64,000 nucleotides of DNA from Beverwykella pulmonaria. Its lineage: Eukaryota; Ascomycota; Dothideomycetes; Pleosporales; Melanommataceae. Positions 1 to 12,214 of the stretch are shown one piece after another; within the stretch, counting starts at the first letter, position 1, and the number at the start of each line of letters is the position of its first letter. Under the pieces are notes generated by a model. The model saw nothing but the letters and a program-made list of their open reading frames with translations, did not search any database and was not told the DNA's origin. The stretch spans positions 325,054 to 389,053 of the forward strand of contig BCHH01000017.1 in the NCBI GenBank assembly GCA_001599595.1. Reading direction: 5' to 3'. The translations under genes were made by a program, and so were the position numbers.

Positions 1-62
1 GACTAGATGATTTTCTGCCCATCTCTTTCTGCACCCCAAAGACACAAATTCAGATACAGATC

Positions 63-2446
63 ATGCTACAATACATGGGTGGGAACCAGGTCCCTCGAAA
101 ATATCCAATTCCTCAAGATTTAGTTCTCCCAGCACCAATTACATCGCTTTGCACGCTCTGCACCTCACGCTTGTGGACAACGAAACTGTGTTCAGCCTTG
201 CGAGCGGAGCCAATCGATAATACCTCATATGTCACATCGTATGAAGTGAGCACTTCAGCATTACGAGACTCAACTCTTGGCGGGTGCAAATGGTGCATAA
301 CGCTTGCGAACGGAGTCCATGGTCGCATCTTCCTCGATGCTGTCTATGAGCAATGGAACAAAACAGAGAGCTGGGCTTCGGAGGGAAACAATGACGACGA
401 TAATGACGACGAGGACTCTGACCAGGAAAAGGTAGAAGAGGGAAATGAAGATAGTAAAACGGGTGAAGGGGCGGACAATGAGTGCGGCACCGCTACTGCG
501 TTCAATGATGATGTCGACGATGATCCCACCGGCGGATGGAACACATACGACGACGACCAGGACACGTTAGCCTTATCATGCAAATTCTCGGTCACCTTGT
601 CCTTTGAACGGGGAGATGGGGGTCTCTTTACCTTTCTCAATGCACATATCGAGTCCATTGATGAAGAGAAAGATGAAAACAACGCAGCGCAAAAGGTTCG
701 GGGCGAGAAGGCTGTTGACTTGCGTTACCATATCAGCATGAGCGGTGCGTATTAGATATCGCAAACCACGGCTCAAAATACAACATCACTAATGATGTCC
801 AAGGAATCGACAAATCACGTACCGAGCCCTTTCCACTCACGACAACTAGTACTATACTAGGCTCAGAATCGAACATACAAACGATACGCAATTGGTTACA
901 AAACTCAAATAACCTGAGTCCGTCGTCTAGCGAGAACACGCTTACAATTCCCCACAGACTGATAGATATTAGCAAAGAAAGTTTACGGATTGTCAAAACT
1001 TCGAGCATATCTTGTAGCGTACCAGAGCGCTCTCGTGGATTTGCGGCGCTCAGCTACGTCTGGGGCACAAGCCAAACCTTCATCTTACTTAGTTCCACCG
1101 AAGACGAACTTATGAGATCTTTCGATATCTCAAAGCTCCCGCAGACGATCCAAGACGCGATCACGGTAGCGCGAAGAATCGGATATCAATATATTTGGGT
1201 CGATGCACTGTGGGTTTATGCTCTCAAATACCTGTCTGTGCAACCTTGATGACGATCTAGATGTATTATGCAAGACTCCGATGCAGACAAGGACCAAGAG
1301 CTTCCCAAAATGCGGAAGATATACCAGACCGCAAGCATCACAATCGTGGCAGCCGTCGCCAAATCTGCGACCGAGGGCTTCCTCCACATCCCAATGGAAA
1401 CATCGTACTTCATCAAACCTATCCCAATCCCGTATTACAGCCAAGGCAATTCGACCCCAGAACCCCAGCTTATCCTTAGCTATCCGGCAAGCTACATGCG
1501 TTCAAAAGATCCAATCAACGATCGTGCCTGGACATTCCAGGAATGGATCTTACCACCCCGCATTGTCAGCTTCTCATATAGTGGTATAGAAACCATTGAC
1601 AGAAGAAACATTCCCGATGCAGACGGTCTGACATCCAAAAAGTATTCACAACTCCCTAATCTACCCTGGTACGGGAACTCTCTCGCTTTAAAACCAGACT
1701 TCGAAAACCTGCGTCAAGTCTGGCTCTCAATGCGGGAAGAATATAGCAGACGCAAGCTTACCTATGGAGGCGACAAGCTTGTCGCAATTGCCGCTGTTGC
1801 AGAAGAAATTGGACGATCGTACGAGTGCCGATACCTTGCAGGGTTGTGGGAAAGAGATCTGGAGTTAGACTTGCATTGGGCCCGCAACGACGAGCCCATT
1901 ATAGCTTTAAAGCCACGACCAAGTCAGTATGTGGCTCCCTCATGGAGCTGGGCATCTAGAGACGGCGAATTTGAAGACCGCGCCTCGGAGGTTGAAAGGA
2001 CAAGCGGAAGTGACTGCTTGGATTTTGGCATTGTTAGCTGTGGAGTAGAACATGCAGTTCCAGGCTTCACTTACGGCGCAGTGAAGTCAGGGACTCTTGT
2101 TGTCAAGGGTCGTCTTCACTCCTTCTTCTGGCGTCCTGGAGCAAACGAGCTCCCAAATTCAAGCGATGGCTGTCTCGCTATACGGACAGAAGGTGATACG
2201 TATCCTGAACAGAAGTTTGGCGAAGTGTGGATTGATGCATTTGATCCGGCCTTGGTAGATGGTTGTGTTGTTGATTGCTTGGCAACGAGTCTTGTTGAGC
2301 GAGTTCCAGGAAGAGAGGAGGTTGAGGGCATTGTGCTACTTCCTGTGGACGAATTGCGATATCGACGCGTCGGTTATTTTAACGGCTCCATGGTCGCGAA
2401 GATGTTGTATAATGAGGTGAAAGCGATGGAAGTCACTATCATATAA
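63..2446 (+). CDS. HET-domain (heterokaryon incompatibility) protein
   Basis: Three exons, 63-744, 804-1209 and 1261-2446, give 757 aa. Both introns (59 and 51 nt) have GT..AG ends and restore frame exactly; the first has a CACTAAT branch point. Exon 1 holds paired cysteines (LCTLC, GCKWC) and a strongly acidic Asp/Glu stretch. Exon 2 carries the HET signature ALSYVWG, and the exon 2/3 junction gives YIWVDALCIMQD, the second conserved HET block, followed by RAWTFQEW. HET proteins of this family trigger vegetative incompatibility or regulated cell death; partners are not visible here. The upstream sequence is only 62 bp, so a farther start outside the window cannot be excluded. The gene converges on the Zn2Cys6 gene with a 68-bp gap. 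Family sure, function inferred. Confidence 0.88.
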
Positions 2447-2514
2447 GAGACTGAGCTTTGGATAGTGAGGGGGCAGAATCTGTTCTTCCAACTTCTCCAA
2501 GTAACACGCAAATA

Positions 2515-4304
2515 CTACCATGTTATATGCCTTACCCGTCCATGTTCATTCCGCGCAATGTTCCCCAGATTTCGATACTCCACAGTAGCTTCTCGCAACC
2601 CTGTATACGAAATGCCGATATCGCGCATCCAGAGCATAGTCGGAACTTGCGAAGCGTTTGTGATAACGAAGTGGGGATCTGTATGCAGTATGCCGAGCTC
2701 CTCCCTTGTGCTTTCTTCCTCCAAGGCCATTGTCTCGAGAGCTATTTTTCCCGCTAAGGGGCCGTCCCACACCCCTTCTCGTCGAGGATGGTCTAGCAAC
2801 ATCTTGATAGCTTTCCTCCGCACGTTGTAGTCTGGCGCTCGTGTCGAGACCAACCAAAGTGCAACCACCACACCAAAGTCGAAATGATACACCGGGCGCC
2901 GAGCTGATTGCATCAAGCCCATCAAATCAGCTTTCGGTTCTATGAGTTGTGCCGAGAGGTCCAGGATAGTGTTGTAGCATCCCTCTTCCTGGAAATCCGA
3001 GCTCGTCAGTCCCTGGCCATTGGCCAATACCTCGCAAGAGTTCTGCGCAAGTGCTTGGGCAAAGATATCGATCAAGGTTCGGATCAGACGCAATGCGATG
3101 AGCTTCTGGTCACTCTGGATATCCATCCCAGAAGGCAAGCTGGCAAGAAATGCGTCCAGCATCTTGGCCCCGATTTTGGATTGTTGTTGCAGTAGCTGTG
3201 ATGTACTTTCAACATCTCCCATTTCAGACATGGGTCGAACGGCTAAATCCTGGAGGAAGACCAACAGATCGTTAAATGTTGTCTGAAGGTAGAGCTGAGC
3301 AGCATCCGCGGACGAGAAAGAAGTCGTGTTTGCAATGAAATTGACCATGTACTCGCTACGTTTGAGCTGGGGCTCCCAGGTCATCATATCTGGTTCGCTC
3401 AGGATACCACGAGCCTGGGTGTCTAGTGTTCTGAAAATGTTCCTGATAGACTCCAAGGCTATCGGTTGTGTGCCTGTCAATTCCACGCTGTTCTCTGCAT
3501 CTTCGTCGAACTCCCTCAGAAGTTTGATTCCACTTCGGAGGTGGTTGAGTGCATCCAATTGATGGCCTTGAAGACAGGCAAGACTATTGAAGAGAATACA
3601 ACATGTCAGGACCGCAATCATGTCCGCTTTGCTCCGATTCGTCGATTTCTTCATGATTTCCTGAATGGCCCTATTTGACTGGTGGAGGGCAAATCGCAGT
3701 TGCTTATCGGAAGAATCGTCAGGAAGGTTGGAGGAGTCCCCGACAATATACCTCCGATGCATTGCGCCTAGAGCAGTAATAGCATATCGGATCGCCGGCT
3801 GGATTTGAGCAGCTTGAAGCAGCTCCCATTGCCAGAAGTTTGAGTTGAAGAAGCCTCGCAGCTCCAGAACGGCGTAATTCTGGAAAAAGTGAAGACTTTC
3901 TTGTTCTTCGACACACTCTAGCGGTGATCGTGGCGTTCGGACTAGAAGTGATGTGCGCTTGGCGAGAGCACCGATTGTGTTAGAAGTAGGGCTAGAGGTC
4001 TTTGAAACCGGAGCGGTGGTATAGCCATCGCATTTTCGCCCTGTCGAAGTGCACCGATTGCAGTCGGGTTTCGCTTCGTCGCACTTTACTCGCCGGATTC
4101 TGCACACTGTCAGTTACCGTCGCTCTGTTTCCTAGCCGCTTCGATCCAACGAAGCGTAAACACTGCACGCTGCCTTCCCCATATGGCAATTACAAAAGCA
4201 CATAAGCGCTGTAATTTGAATCTTATAAGGACCTACCTGCAAGTGATGCATCCGGTATTTGTTTTCGGTCGCCATGCCCTTTTCCTCTTCGTCCCTGTGG
4301 CCAT
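2515..4304 (-). CDS. Zn2Cys6 fungal transcription factor
   Basis: Two exons, 4304-4237 and 4099-2515, give 550 aa. The 137-nt intron splits the zinc cluster: exon 1 encodes a basic leader (MATGTKRKRAWRPKTNTG) plus CITC, and exon 2 continues RIRRVKCDEAKPDCNRC and RKC. Together they form the full C-x2-C-x6-C-x6-C-x2-C-x6-C binuclear cluster at about residues 19-46. After it come a Ser/Thr-rich linker and a long helical fungal regulatory region (about 90-530) that resembles the poorly characterised C6-plus-middle-homology class. The ATG chosen is the one in frame with the cluster. It should be a nuclear DNA-binding regulator; the target is unknown. The neighbours (HET gene, membrane protein) do not suggest a pathway. 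Confidence 0.88.
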
Positions 4305-4974
4305 GGCTGGCTGTGGACCCATTCTTGCAGATTTGTAGGTCGTTTCGGTTGGACAATGAAATGAACGAGCGGACAAGTCAGAGCTGCAGCAGTTTGTCTA
4401 GGCGGAGAGGCTCCTGGAGGTCCTTCTTTTGACTGTGGTGGTGTTGGGTAGAGACGCCAGTGCGTGAGGCTTAGATTCCTGAGGATCCATCAGCATGTAC
4501 GAGCGGGCCAATGAGCAACGCGCAGCTACGCATTAGCCACCCATTTCCCATCGCTACATCGAACCAAATATGGTTATTACCATTTCAAATCAGTTGGCCC
4601 CAAAATGGAGAAGCTCACGACGATGCGATAAAGAGCTGCAAACTTCATGCCACTTCGTTATTTCAATCATTTCTATCCAAGCTCTTAATTATCACAAGAA
4701 CCCCAAAAGCAAACGCTGTACAGTAGCCTAGCGCACAAAATCACGTGTAACCAGAACCTAAACAGCATTCCGACCCGAACTCCACCCGAAGCTTCTTTCT
4801 ACCTCCTTTCTTCCTCTACTCGTACTTCAAATGCTCGATACATGCACCGGCTACACCATCACTTATCTACCAGCCCGAGCCGGTATGCATTGGGCAAAAA
4901 CTCGACAACGGGCTCGCCTGAGATGTGTGCATCCATATCCAGCCATGTAGTTTCTTTCCATGCCATCTAATCTA
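4305..4974. other. Intergenic, no gene seen
   Basis: Holds the promoter side of the Zn2Cys6 gene and the 3' side of the membrane-protein gene. Only short ORFs without coding character were found. Confidence 0.5.
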
Positions 4975-6054
4975 TCACTTCCTTGCCTCGATGTCGATGT
5001 TGGATACATATCCGCTACTGATGCTATTGTCGCTTGAGGTGGCACTGCGTTCGACACCCCAAGCCTTGAAGTAACGCCAGTCGCACCAGCAGATAGTTGT
5101 TAGCCAGAGAGCCGTGAAACTAGATTTCAATCCCCTGTTAGCTAAACATCTTCCTGCTCGTTTCTATATATAGAAGAGACAATGGGGTAGAAGAAGGGGA
5201 ACATACTGTATGATCCCAGCCAAAACCACCACAACCCAACTGAGCGCACACGTAGTGCCCCGACACCTCTTCATGTTACTCTGCATATTCAGCACGGCGA
5301 CGGCCATCCAGAACACGATTTCTAGCATGTTGATGATGAAGTATGCTTTTAGGCTAGCCCATTTCTTGAATTTGCTCATGTGCTCGGTGCATAGTTGGTA
5401 GGTAAGCAACACGAGTGATTTAGCTCCCTATAACATCATCGTGTTAGCTTGGGGAACGAGTAAGTTGAATAGGGATAACACCAGAGACGTACCATAGCAA
5501 GAGCCATCGAGTCTGATCTGGTTCTCTGGGTCTTGATCATAACCATACGCGCGCCTGCTAGCCCCATGACTAAGACGATGAATATGAGCATGAAGATGTG
5601 CAGTCGATTCTTGAGCTTGTTCTCGAGAAAGATTTTGTAACCCATCTTGATAGTTCGTAGGGCTTCGTTCGAGGTGTGGATTTGGTTGGCAGTGGAACAG
5701 TGCCTGGTTAGGGACCAAGACCAAGTTGAAAGTGTGAGATCGATAGGGATTTCCTCGAATCTTTCTCGCCAGATTGGATTCCAGAAGACTTGATATCGCA
5801 AAGAATCGAGCAGGCCCTAAATCAAGGACGGAGCGGAAGATGATGTCGATGGCAGATTGTGAGGGTTGAACTGTGTATAGAAACAGAGCAGCTCCATAGC
5901 TCTTTGTAGATCTTATGTACTCCCATACGTACCCTTGAAATAATCATTCTCAAAATGCTAGTTATTTAGGGCAATTTCGTTTCCAACAAGACCCCATAGC
6001 TACGCGGCGAAATAAATACGCGTACAGCGGAGAGTCGTACGGAAGCTTGGCCAT
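4975..6054 (-). CDS. Predicted multi-pass membrane protein, unknown function
   Basis: The 3' exons are well supported. An exon ending at 5493 joins 5427-5207 and then 5119-4975 through GT..AG introns that keep frame. They encode hydrophobic segments such as LHIFMLIFIVLVMGLAG, AYFIINMLEIVFWMAVAVL and CALSWVVVVLAGIIHF, then a polar tail ending IDIEARK. This looks like a four-helix MARVEL-like fungal protein; the family is not recognised. The 5' part is uncertain. A coding-like frame (QSAIDIIFRSVLDLGPARFF) lies at about 5870-5700, but it reaches the MGYKIFLENKLKNR frame at about 5645 only through a weak GTCCCT donor. The ATG at 6054 (MAKLPYDSPLYAYLF) is a guess at the start. Either there are unusual introns or an indel has damaged the gene. 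Confidence 0.5.
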
Positions 6055-7172
6055 GACGACTAACTCGGCGGAGATCCATGTGTTAGCATATACTGGCGTT
6101 CAAAGTAACGCCGGTTTCCCTTTTTGGAAGAGATAAGAAGCATGGCCAAGATCGCCAGCGCAGGCTTGTATAGGGCTGAGGCGAAGGAAGCCTAGCGGCC
6201 TGTGAAACAGAGTTTACACATACCTTCGATCGGCGTTATGCTCACCCAATCAAACAGGAAAGAGGTCTTGACGCCAAGCTCACTATTATCTACAAAGTAC
6301 AGAGCAATTGCGCCAGTGCTTCAGAGTGCGAGTCCGACGATGTAAGCAGTGACACAGGAAACATGAACCTGTGAGCATTACCGAAGGGAAAACGCATGGA
6401 TATCCGAAGACATTTACACAGTGGCGCCTAAGCTGCATCCGCACAGAGTAACACCCCAGTGAACTGAAACATGGCTTCCAGCGCACAAGAAGAGACTAGT
6501 ACAGACATTACAAGAAGTTACGATGGGACAACCCATAAATCTCAGTGCCCGACTCCTGAGAACGAAAGCCAGCTATCCAGTTGCTGCAAACGAGGCTTCA
6601 ACGTTACCGCAGTCAAAAATAGGCTTTACCCGTTTCTGCAGGTGTCAACGGGCACCTCCATCATAATTATCTATATCTTGGTTGAAATAAGGACGATGCT
6701 GGACGGTTTCGCGCTCTCAAGCACAAGCGAACATCTCGCAAAGTCCTCCTATTTGGGTCTGGAGGATCAATGCATTTCAACCTGGCCAGCAATCAGTGAT
6801 GAGTTCCATGGGGGTGGACCAAGTAAGAAAGCGTAGTGTAGATGATAGAAAATGCAGTAAATCTGGATGGGCAAGACAGAGAGAGAGTGCGAGAGAGAAA
6901 CCGACGCGGCTCTCCCCTTCCCCATAATCAGGCTCAGCCCTACATTCTAATTCGGTACCGCAGTCTTGGCACGGAATTTACCACGCCATGCAACATTACC
7001 AACTATGCATAACACGCGCATCACCAGCCTCCACCAGCTTCCGCATCATCCCACGCAGTGGAGAAACTTCCTTCTGACTACATCGTAAATCACAAAACCT
7101 AGCTCCACCGAGCGCACGCCACACGCCCGCGCAGATCCACCCCTAAACCGCCCAACTGCACCCACCACCACC
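6055..7172. other. Intergenic with one weak ORF
   Basis: The only ORF of note is 6471-6836 (+, 121 aa), with one hydrophobic stretch (TGTSIIIIYILVEI). It has no recognisable motif, no clear introns and is probably chance. The last 200 bp are C-rich and should hold the SNARE gene promoter and 5' leader. Confidence 0.4.
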
Positions 7173-7713
7173 ATGTCGGATGCCTACGAGCGCGAACGGT
7201 ACTTTGCATTCCTCGCACCTTCATTTCTCATGTTTCAACACCTCCAAACTACTTTGCCGCCGTAGCGTGTACGGGAATGAGGACTAACATAGTGCATGTG
7301 CAGACAGAACAACTCGCGCCTCGACGAACTCGCATCAAAGGTCACGGCCCTACGCGGCGTAACAATAGACATCTACGACAATGCGAGAGACCAGCATGTT
7401 ATTGACAGCACTGTATGGCTCCCTTTTCTGCTCCACTCCCTGCGCCTCGCATACGTATCCTCCATCGCTACCCTGTTCCTCATACCCCGATCCTCTCTCT
7501 TCTCCGATAGCCTCGCAAAATAGAACAATGGAGCAAAGCTGACAGGTCCTGTAGTCTGAGACTTTCTCTACCTTCGGCGGCTCGCTGAAAGGCAGCGCAA
7601 CACGACTCGGCCGCATGGCACAATCAGGGAACAAAGTCGCCATTTTGAAGCTCGCGGGGATAATCATCGGAGCTGTGCTAGTCCTGTACTGGATCTGGCA
7701 TCTGGTATTCTAG
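7173..7713 (+). CDS. SFT1: Golgi SNARE of the Bet1/Sft1 family
   Basis: Three exons, 7173-7198, 7304-7412 and 7555-7713, give 97 aa, the same length as yeast Sft1 as I recall it. The N-terminus reads MSDAYERERQNNSRLDELAS. A single Qc-type SNARE helix follows (KVTALRGVTIDIYDNARDQ, then FSTFGGSLKGSATRLGRMAQ), and the chain ends in one C-terminal membrane anchor (LAGIIIGAVLVLYWIWHLVF), the tail-anchored layout of this family. It should act in vesicle fusion within or to the Golgi. The introns are in frame, and the second has a GCTGAC branch point. Bet1 (ER-Golgi) is the main alternative; the short N-terminus and exact length favour Sft1. Confidence 0.85.
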
Positions 7714-8192
7714 ATGCTCTTTGGTGCACTACAGGGTGTGATGAGAACGCCAGCGTGGAGACCGAGTGTAGTGTGGAAGGGAAGGATAAGATCCTCCATG
7801 GGTAGAGGCCGGAAGCAGAATCAAATGCGGAGAGGGAGATCAGGTGGTTTAGGATCACGTACAAGACGGGGGACTTTCTTGCGTGTACTTGACAGAGTCT
7901 TGGGTAGCATTCTTCCGGAGTTCATCCATGGTCTTGGATGAGGGGCATTTGTATTTCGCGCTGGATGTATGGCGTTGGGGTGTAGGTTTGAGCAGTATCA
8001 CCTCTCATTATTTGTATATGTGTATCATTTCGCACATACCAGCACATGGGTCATTTAATCCTTGATTTCTTTTTCATCTATGTACATGCGAGTCTTCCCA
8101 CGTGCAAATTGTCCTGCGCCTGCAAATGCATGAAGCCAATCTTGGTGCTCAACTGTTTTCTGGTTCCCTACTCCTCTATTCTAACAGTTCCC
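7714..8192. other. Convergent intergenic gap, no gene seen
   Basis: 3' regions of the SNARE gene and the ArfGAP gene. ORFs here have no coding features. Confidence 0.5.
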
Positions 8193-10120
8193 TTATTCCC
8201 AGACATTCGAAAACAGATCGTCACCGCCTCCCCCAAAGCCACCAGCTGGCTTGCTTGCAGGGGCATTCTGCGAATGGGTTGTCGTGGTTGGGGCAGCGCT
8301 ACTCCAACCTCCAAAGTCATCGTCTGGCGCGACTTGCGGAGCTCCCCAACCGGCCGGGCTCTTCGGTTGAGTGTGCATATGGGCGTGCGTGTGCGTATGA
8401 GGAAGTGTCACGGCGGAGGGGGCAGAGGGCTGGCTCGGTGCGGATGAAGCCCAAGCATCCGCGCTGCCCCAAGCATCCATATTAGAGAATCCAGAGTAGC
8501 TCGGGGCTGGCGCAGGAGCTGGCGCAGGTTTGTGAGCAGGGGCGGACGGAACGACTGGCGAAGACAGGTTAAAGGCTGCGTTAGCCGGAGGTGAGGCCAT
8601 CCGAGGAGAAGCAACTGGCTTGCTAGGTGCCGTAGATGGCATGGACAGGTCGAGAAGGTCGTTCATGCCGGAAGCTTGGGAAGCGGGCTTTGTGGGAGGG
8701 GCAGGGGATGAGAAAGAAGAAAAGTCGCCAAATCCGCCCGTACTCGGCTTTTTTGCGTGCGCTTGCGTAGAGGGTGGTGACTTTGGAGCATCGAAGAAGC
8801 TCCCTCCACCTCCAAACATATTTGACGAGGAATTCGTGGGCGGAGATCTTGTGCTTGAGAAGTTGTCGAGACCGGCAAATGGAGAAGGCTTGACCTGGGG
8901 TTGTGCGGGCTGTGCACCAAAAGAAAGGCTGCTGAAGGCATCATTCATTCCGCCAAAGTTCGATTGTTGGGGGGATTGTTGGGGTTGTGCAAGTCCACCA
9001 AAGGAGTCCTGACGGGGTTGCTGCTGCACTTGCTGTTGGGGAGGCTGTTTCGGAGCAGAGGCATACAGGGACAATATCGATTGTTTAAGGTCTGGTCTTG
9101 AAGGGGCGGACTGAGTTGGTCCCGTGCTTGAGGGCCTGGCTGGTTGTGCTCCGCCGCCTCCCATGAAATCCAACCCCAACAAAGAGTCTCCTGCCTTAGT
9201 CTGCTTCGGGGGGGCGGGCTCTGACTTTGGCGGAACGGTCCTCGAGGAAGGAGGGCCTGTGCTAGGCCGCGGGGGTGCCGGGGTCGGATCGTCGCCGAAG
9301 AGGTCAATGGGTGCCTGCGGTTTCGGTAGAGCTCGCGGAGGCTGGCTTGACCCGCCAGCCAGACGTTGCGAGGCAGAGCGTTCTATTTGTACTTTCTCCT
9401 GCACCTTTTTCAATGGCTACACCGCCCGGGTTAGCGAATGTCCGCTACAAGATGCCCGTGATGGCAACTGACTATATCATCGTCAGACACCTCCAGGGTG
9501 GACGGATCTGGTATCCCGCCGTCCGCGACCCAGCGTTTAGACTCGTATTTGGTGCGTATGAAGTTCTCCATTTTGCTGTGCAGGGGTTAGACTCGACGGG
9601 CCCAGAAACAGTGCTTCGAGAGACATACGTTTCAGAGGGGACATGTCCGGGTGCCAATTTGGCCTCCCAATATCTATGATAGAAGTCAGACGCATTCCTC
9701 GGTTCGCATCGGCGCAGATGGCTCACTTGTTGGCCCTCGCGTTGCCCCACTTCAAGACACTCTGCAGTTGCTCGTCGGTCCAGGTATCCAGATCCACAGA
9801 CTTGACTTTGCTGATGTGCGTTCCCATGCCACGGTGTATGCCGGAGCATCTGCATATTGTGTCAGTGCATAGCCAAACGCAAGCGCGGGCCGCGAGGAGA
9901 GTGCGCACCGAATGCATATGAAGACACCTAAATTCCAGCTGGCCCATCGCGGATCTATGTCAGCGGTCAGCCAAGGATCTCGAGGTTTGTGAAGGCAAAA
10001 TGTACGCTTGTTTCGCTTGCAGTCGGCGCAGCTCTTATTGCCTTCGAGCTTCACAAGCGTCTTGAGCGTCTGGCGATTCTGCTCTGCTCGATCAGCGGCG
10101 GGATTAGGCCGCCGCGACAT
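8193..10120 (-). CDS. AGE2: ArfGAP of the AGE2/SMAP type
   Basis: Six exons (10120-10006, 9954-9909, 9849-9727, 9673-9629, 9575-9473, 9416-8193) give 551 aa; every junction keeps frame. The ArfGAP domain is at about residues 12-130: a zinc finger CADC ... CIRC around HPRWASWNLGVFI, then the arginine-finger segment SGIHRGMGTHISKVKSVDLD and WTDEQLQSVLKWGNARANKY. It stimulates GTP hydrolysis on Arf and acts in Golgi/endosomal coat cycling. Residues 145-551 are a Pro/Gln/Ser-rich disordered tail with many FG/FGG pieces and a terminal DDLFSNVWE, plausibly a clathrin-adaptor-binding region (inference). The LHPRW/KHPRW spacing fits Age2 rather than ArfGAP1. Confidence 0.92.
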
Positions 10121-10789
10121 TGTGGGGGCAGGCGAACGGATATGTGGCGGGTGGAAGGGCGTTAACTTGGTGAGGAGCAGATAGAGAGGTTGGCAGAGGG
10201 GTGGGCAATTTCGAGTGACGTTATTGGAAGTTGGTGTTGGTGCTGATGTCGGTTTGCGGAGGTGCCTCACAGTGACAGCCCGAGGGGCGTCTAGTCGATA
10301 TGCGTGTCTTGGCGCACATCGTCAGACAGGAAAGGGTTCAGCCTATGGTAAGCGTTAGGATTCGAGATATAGGTGTGAATCGATGCGCTTTTTGGATGTG
10401 AAAATTGAGCTTCCATTAGAGATAAAGCCACCATAACATCATCATTTTCAACACTATTGTACAAGTTAGATCTTATGCCAGAGAGTACGATCTCCTTTTC
10501 TCATCATTTTGTTGACGTTGTAGAGAAATTAGCAGCGATTCTTCGGACGTGCATCAATCAATACCAGGCCCTCTGTATTCACACGCCGCAGAAGAATGAT
10601 TTTGTTTCTAAAGGTCTAACGAGAGCACTCACATGTTCGGATTCTAATATTACATTTTGCGAATAAGCTAGTTTAGTGGTATCTTCCCCAAAAACGCCTC
10701 TGAAGTGCATTGCTGTCCAAGACATGGTAATAATACATACAGGCATCTTCGAGGCTCTGATATATCGAGTCCGCCCATAAAGACACATT
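10121..10789. other. Intergenic, no gene seen
   Basis: Promoter side of the ArfGAP gene and 3' side of the ZNF830-like gene; no convincing ORF. Confidence 0.5.
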
Positions 10790-11545
10790 TCATGCTGCGT
10801 GGAATCGCCAGTCATCCCATTCCTCGTCGTCCGAGTCGCTCTCCACATTCTCGGGTTGCGCTGCTGGCAATACAATATTCTCCACCTTGGCATGGCCTCG
10901 CGCCATCCGTAGCGCCTCTCGCTGCTCCCGCAGCTTCTTGAATCTTTCCTCCAGCCCTTCCATCTCGTCAAACTCCTCCTCGAGCTGTCGCGCGGCGTCC
11001 TCCTTCTCCCCTTCCATCTCCTCGTCCTTCCTGGCGCGCTGTGCACTTTGGTCCTGGCGCGCCTGCGCGGCAATTTCGGCCGTCGTCATGGGAGCCGCTT
11101 CAATGACGGCACCCGCAGCGTATTTCGAGAATCCATGCTGCTCCGTGGGCACGTCGGCCATTTCCCCGAGAAACGCGTCCAGCTCTGCCTGCGCAGCCGC
11201 GTCGAGCCGGGGAACGGGAGGCTTTGTGGGAGGCGGATCGAGCGGGAGGTCTAGCCCGGATTCCCGTGCTGTTTCCTCTTCTTGTGCAGCGTGTGGTGGT
11301 AAGACGTCCTCGCTCTCGGAAGCAGCTGCAGCTGCAGCAGCAGCATGGCTGTCGAAGAAGCCAGAAGGCACCCCCGCTGCCGCCTCTATTCTCGATCGTT
11401 TCCTCTCCTCCCCTTCGTCATTCGTTGCCTTTCTCTTCCTCGACGTGGGCGCCGCCGCAGGGGCTGGCGACTGTTTCTGGGCGCGACCTGCCGGGGTTTG
11501 TCGGGCTGCTCGCTCCTGGCGTAGCAAAGACCGCACATCTGCCAT
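10790..11545 (-). CDS. ZNF830/CCDC16-like nuclear protein without its zinc finger
   Basis: A single exon of 251 aa starting at MADVRSLLRQERAARQ, the conserved N-terminus of the ZNF830/CCDC16 family linked to splicing. The C-terminal half is also family-like: SGFFDS, the GFSKYAAGAVIEAAP segment, a charged coiled coil (about 190-235, LEEEFDEMEGLEERFKKLRE) and an acidic end, DSDDEEWDDWRFHAA. The C2H2 zinc finger expected just after ERAAR is absent; a Pro/Ala-rich basic linker takes its place, and no intron that could hide it is visible. A longer in-frame ORF to 11644 exists but MADV is the conserved start. Assignment is by family resemblance. Confidence 0.72.
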   Translation of the reverse strand: MADVRSLLRQERAARQTPAGRAQKQSPAPAAAPTSRKRKATNDEGEERKRSRIEAAAGVPSGFFDSHAAAAAAAASESEDVLPPHAAQEEETARESGLDLPLDPPPTKPPVPRLDAAAQAELDAFLGEMADVPTEQHGFSKYAAGAVIEAAPMTTAEIAAQARQDQSAQRARKDEEMEGEKEDAARQLEEEFDEMEGLEERFKKLREQREALRMARGHAKVENIVLPAAQPENVESDSDDEEWDDWRFHAA

Positions 11546-12214
11546 GGTGTGGTGGGGCAGGTAGCGCACGCAGGGTGTGTGTGGGGGGGGGGTGAAGGAT
11601 ATCGTTGCAGTGTAGAGGCTCGTCGTGTATGGTTGTGAGGGCAAGTGCAGACGCCGGTCGAGCTAGAGATGTGAATTGTGGAAGGAGCGCGCTAGTCCGT
11701 CTCGGCACTAGCGTCTGCAATAATGTCGTTTGCCAAGGCCAATTACCCTCTCCACCTTTCTGGACCGCGCAACTCCCGAGCTCGCCATACTCGCCATTCC
11801 ATCAACACCATCCCCCCAGCGCGCCCGACCCCATCTGCGCGACGCCCCCACCGCCCCCCGTGAGACACCACCGTGTCTCTCACGGCATCTGTACACACGC
11901 GCCCGCCCGTCATCTGCACCCGCGCGTCTTGCGACCGCCGCGCTGTGCTTGGGCAAGGTTCTGCCGCGCAAGGGAAGCTGTCCTCTGTCGCACCGCCCCC
12001 ATACACCTAGCGGCGAGAGGTGTGGGATTTTGCGCTTGTTTTCTAGCTAGAAGTCGTTTATTCCGGCCTGCGAGTCGATTGCTGCAGACCGCCGTCTGCG
12101 ACGTGAGGCCTTCGTAGAGAGACTGTGAACGTATTGAGCACACCCCAGAGCTACAAGAAAGCTCCTGTCGCGTCTGCTCGGAGCCCGCCCATACCCATAC
12201 TACGTGCCCCCACC
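11546..12214. promoter_or_regulatory. Divergent promoter region between ZNF830-like gene and BYE1
   Basis: 669 bp separate two divergent start codons, so both promoters must lie here. It contains an uninterrupted G run near 11583 and is GC-rich with pyrimidine tracts; no clear TATA box was seen. Confidence 0.5.

Noticed and set aside
6471..6836. 121-aa ORF as a gene
   Set aside because: No motif, no conserved start context and only one hydrophobic run; chance ORF more likely.
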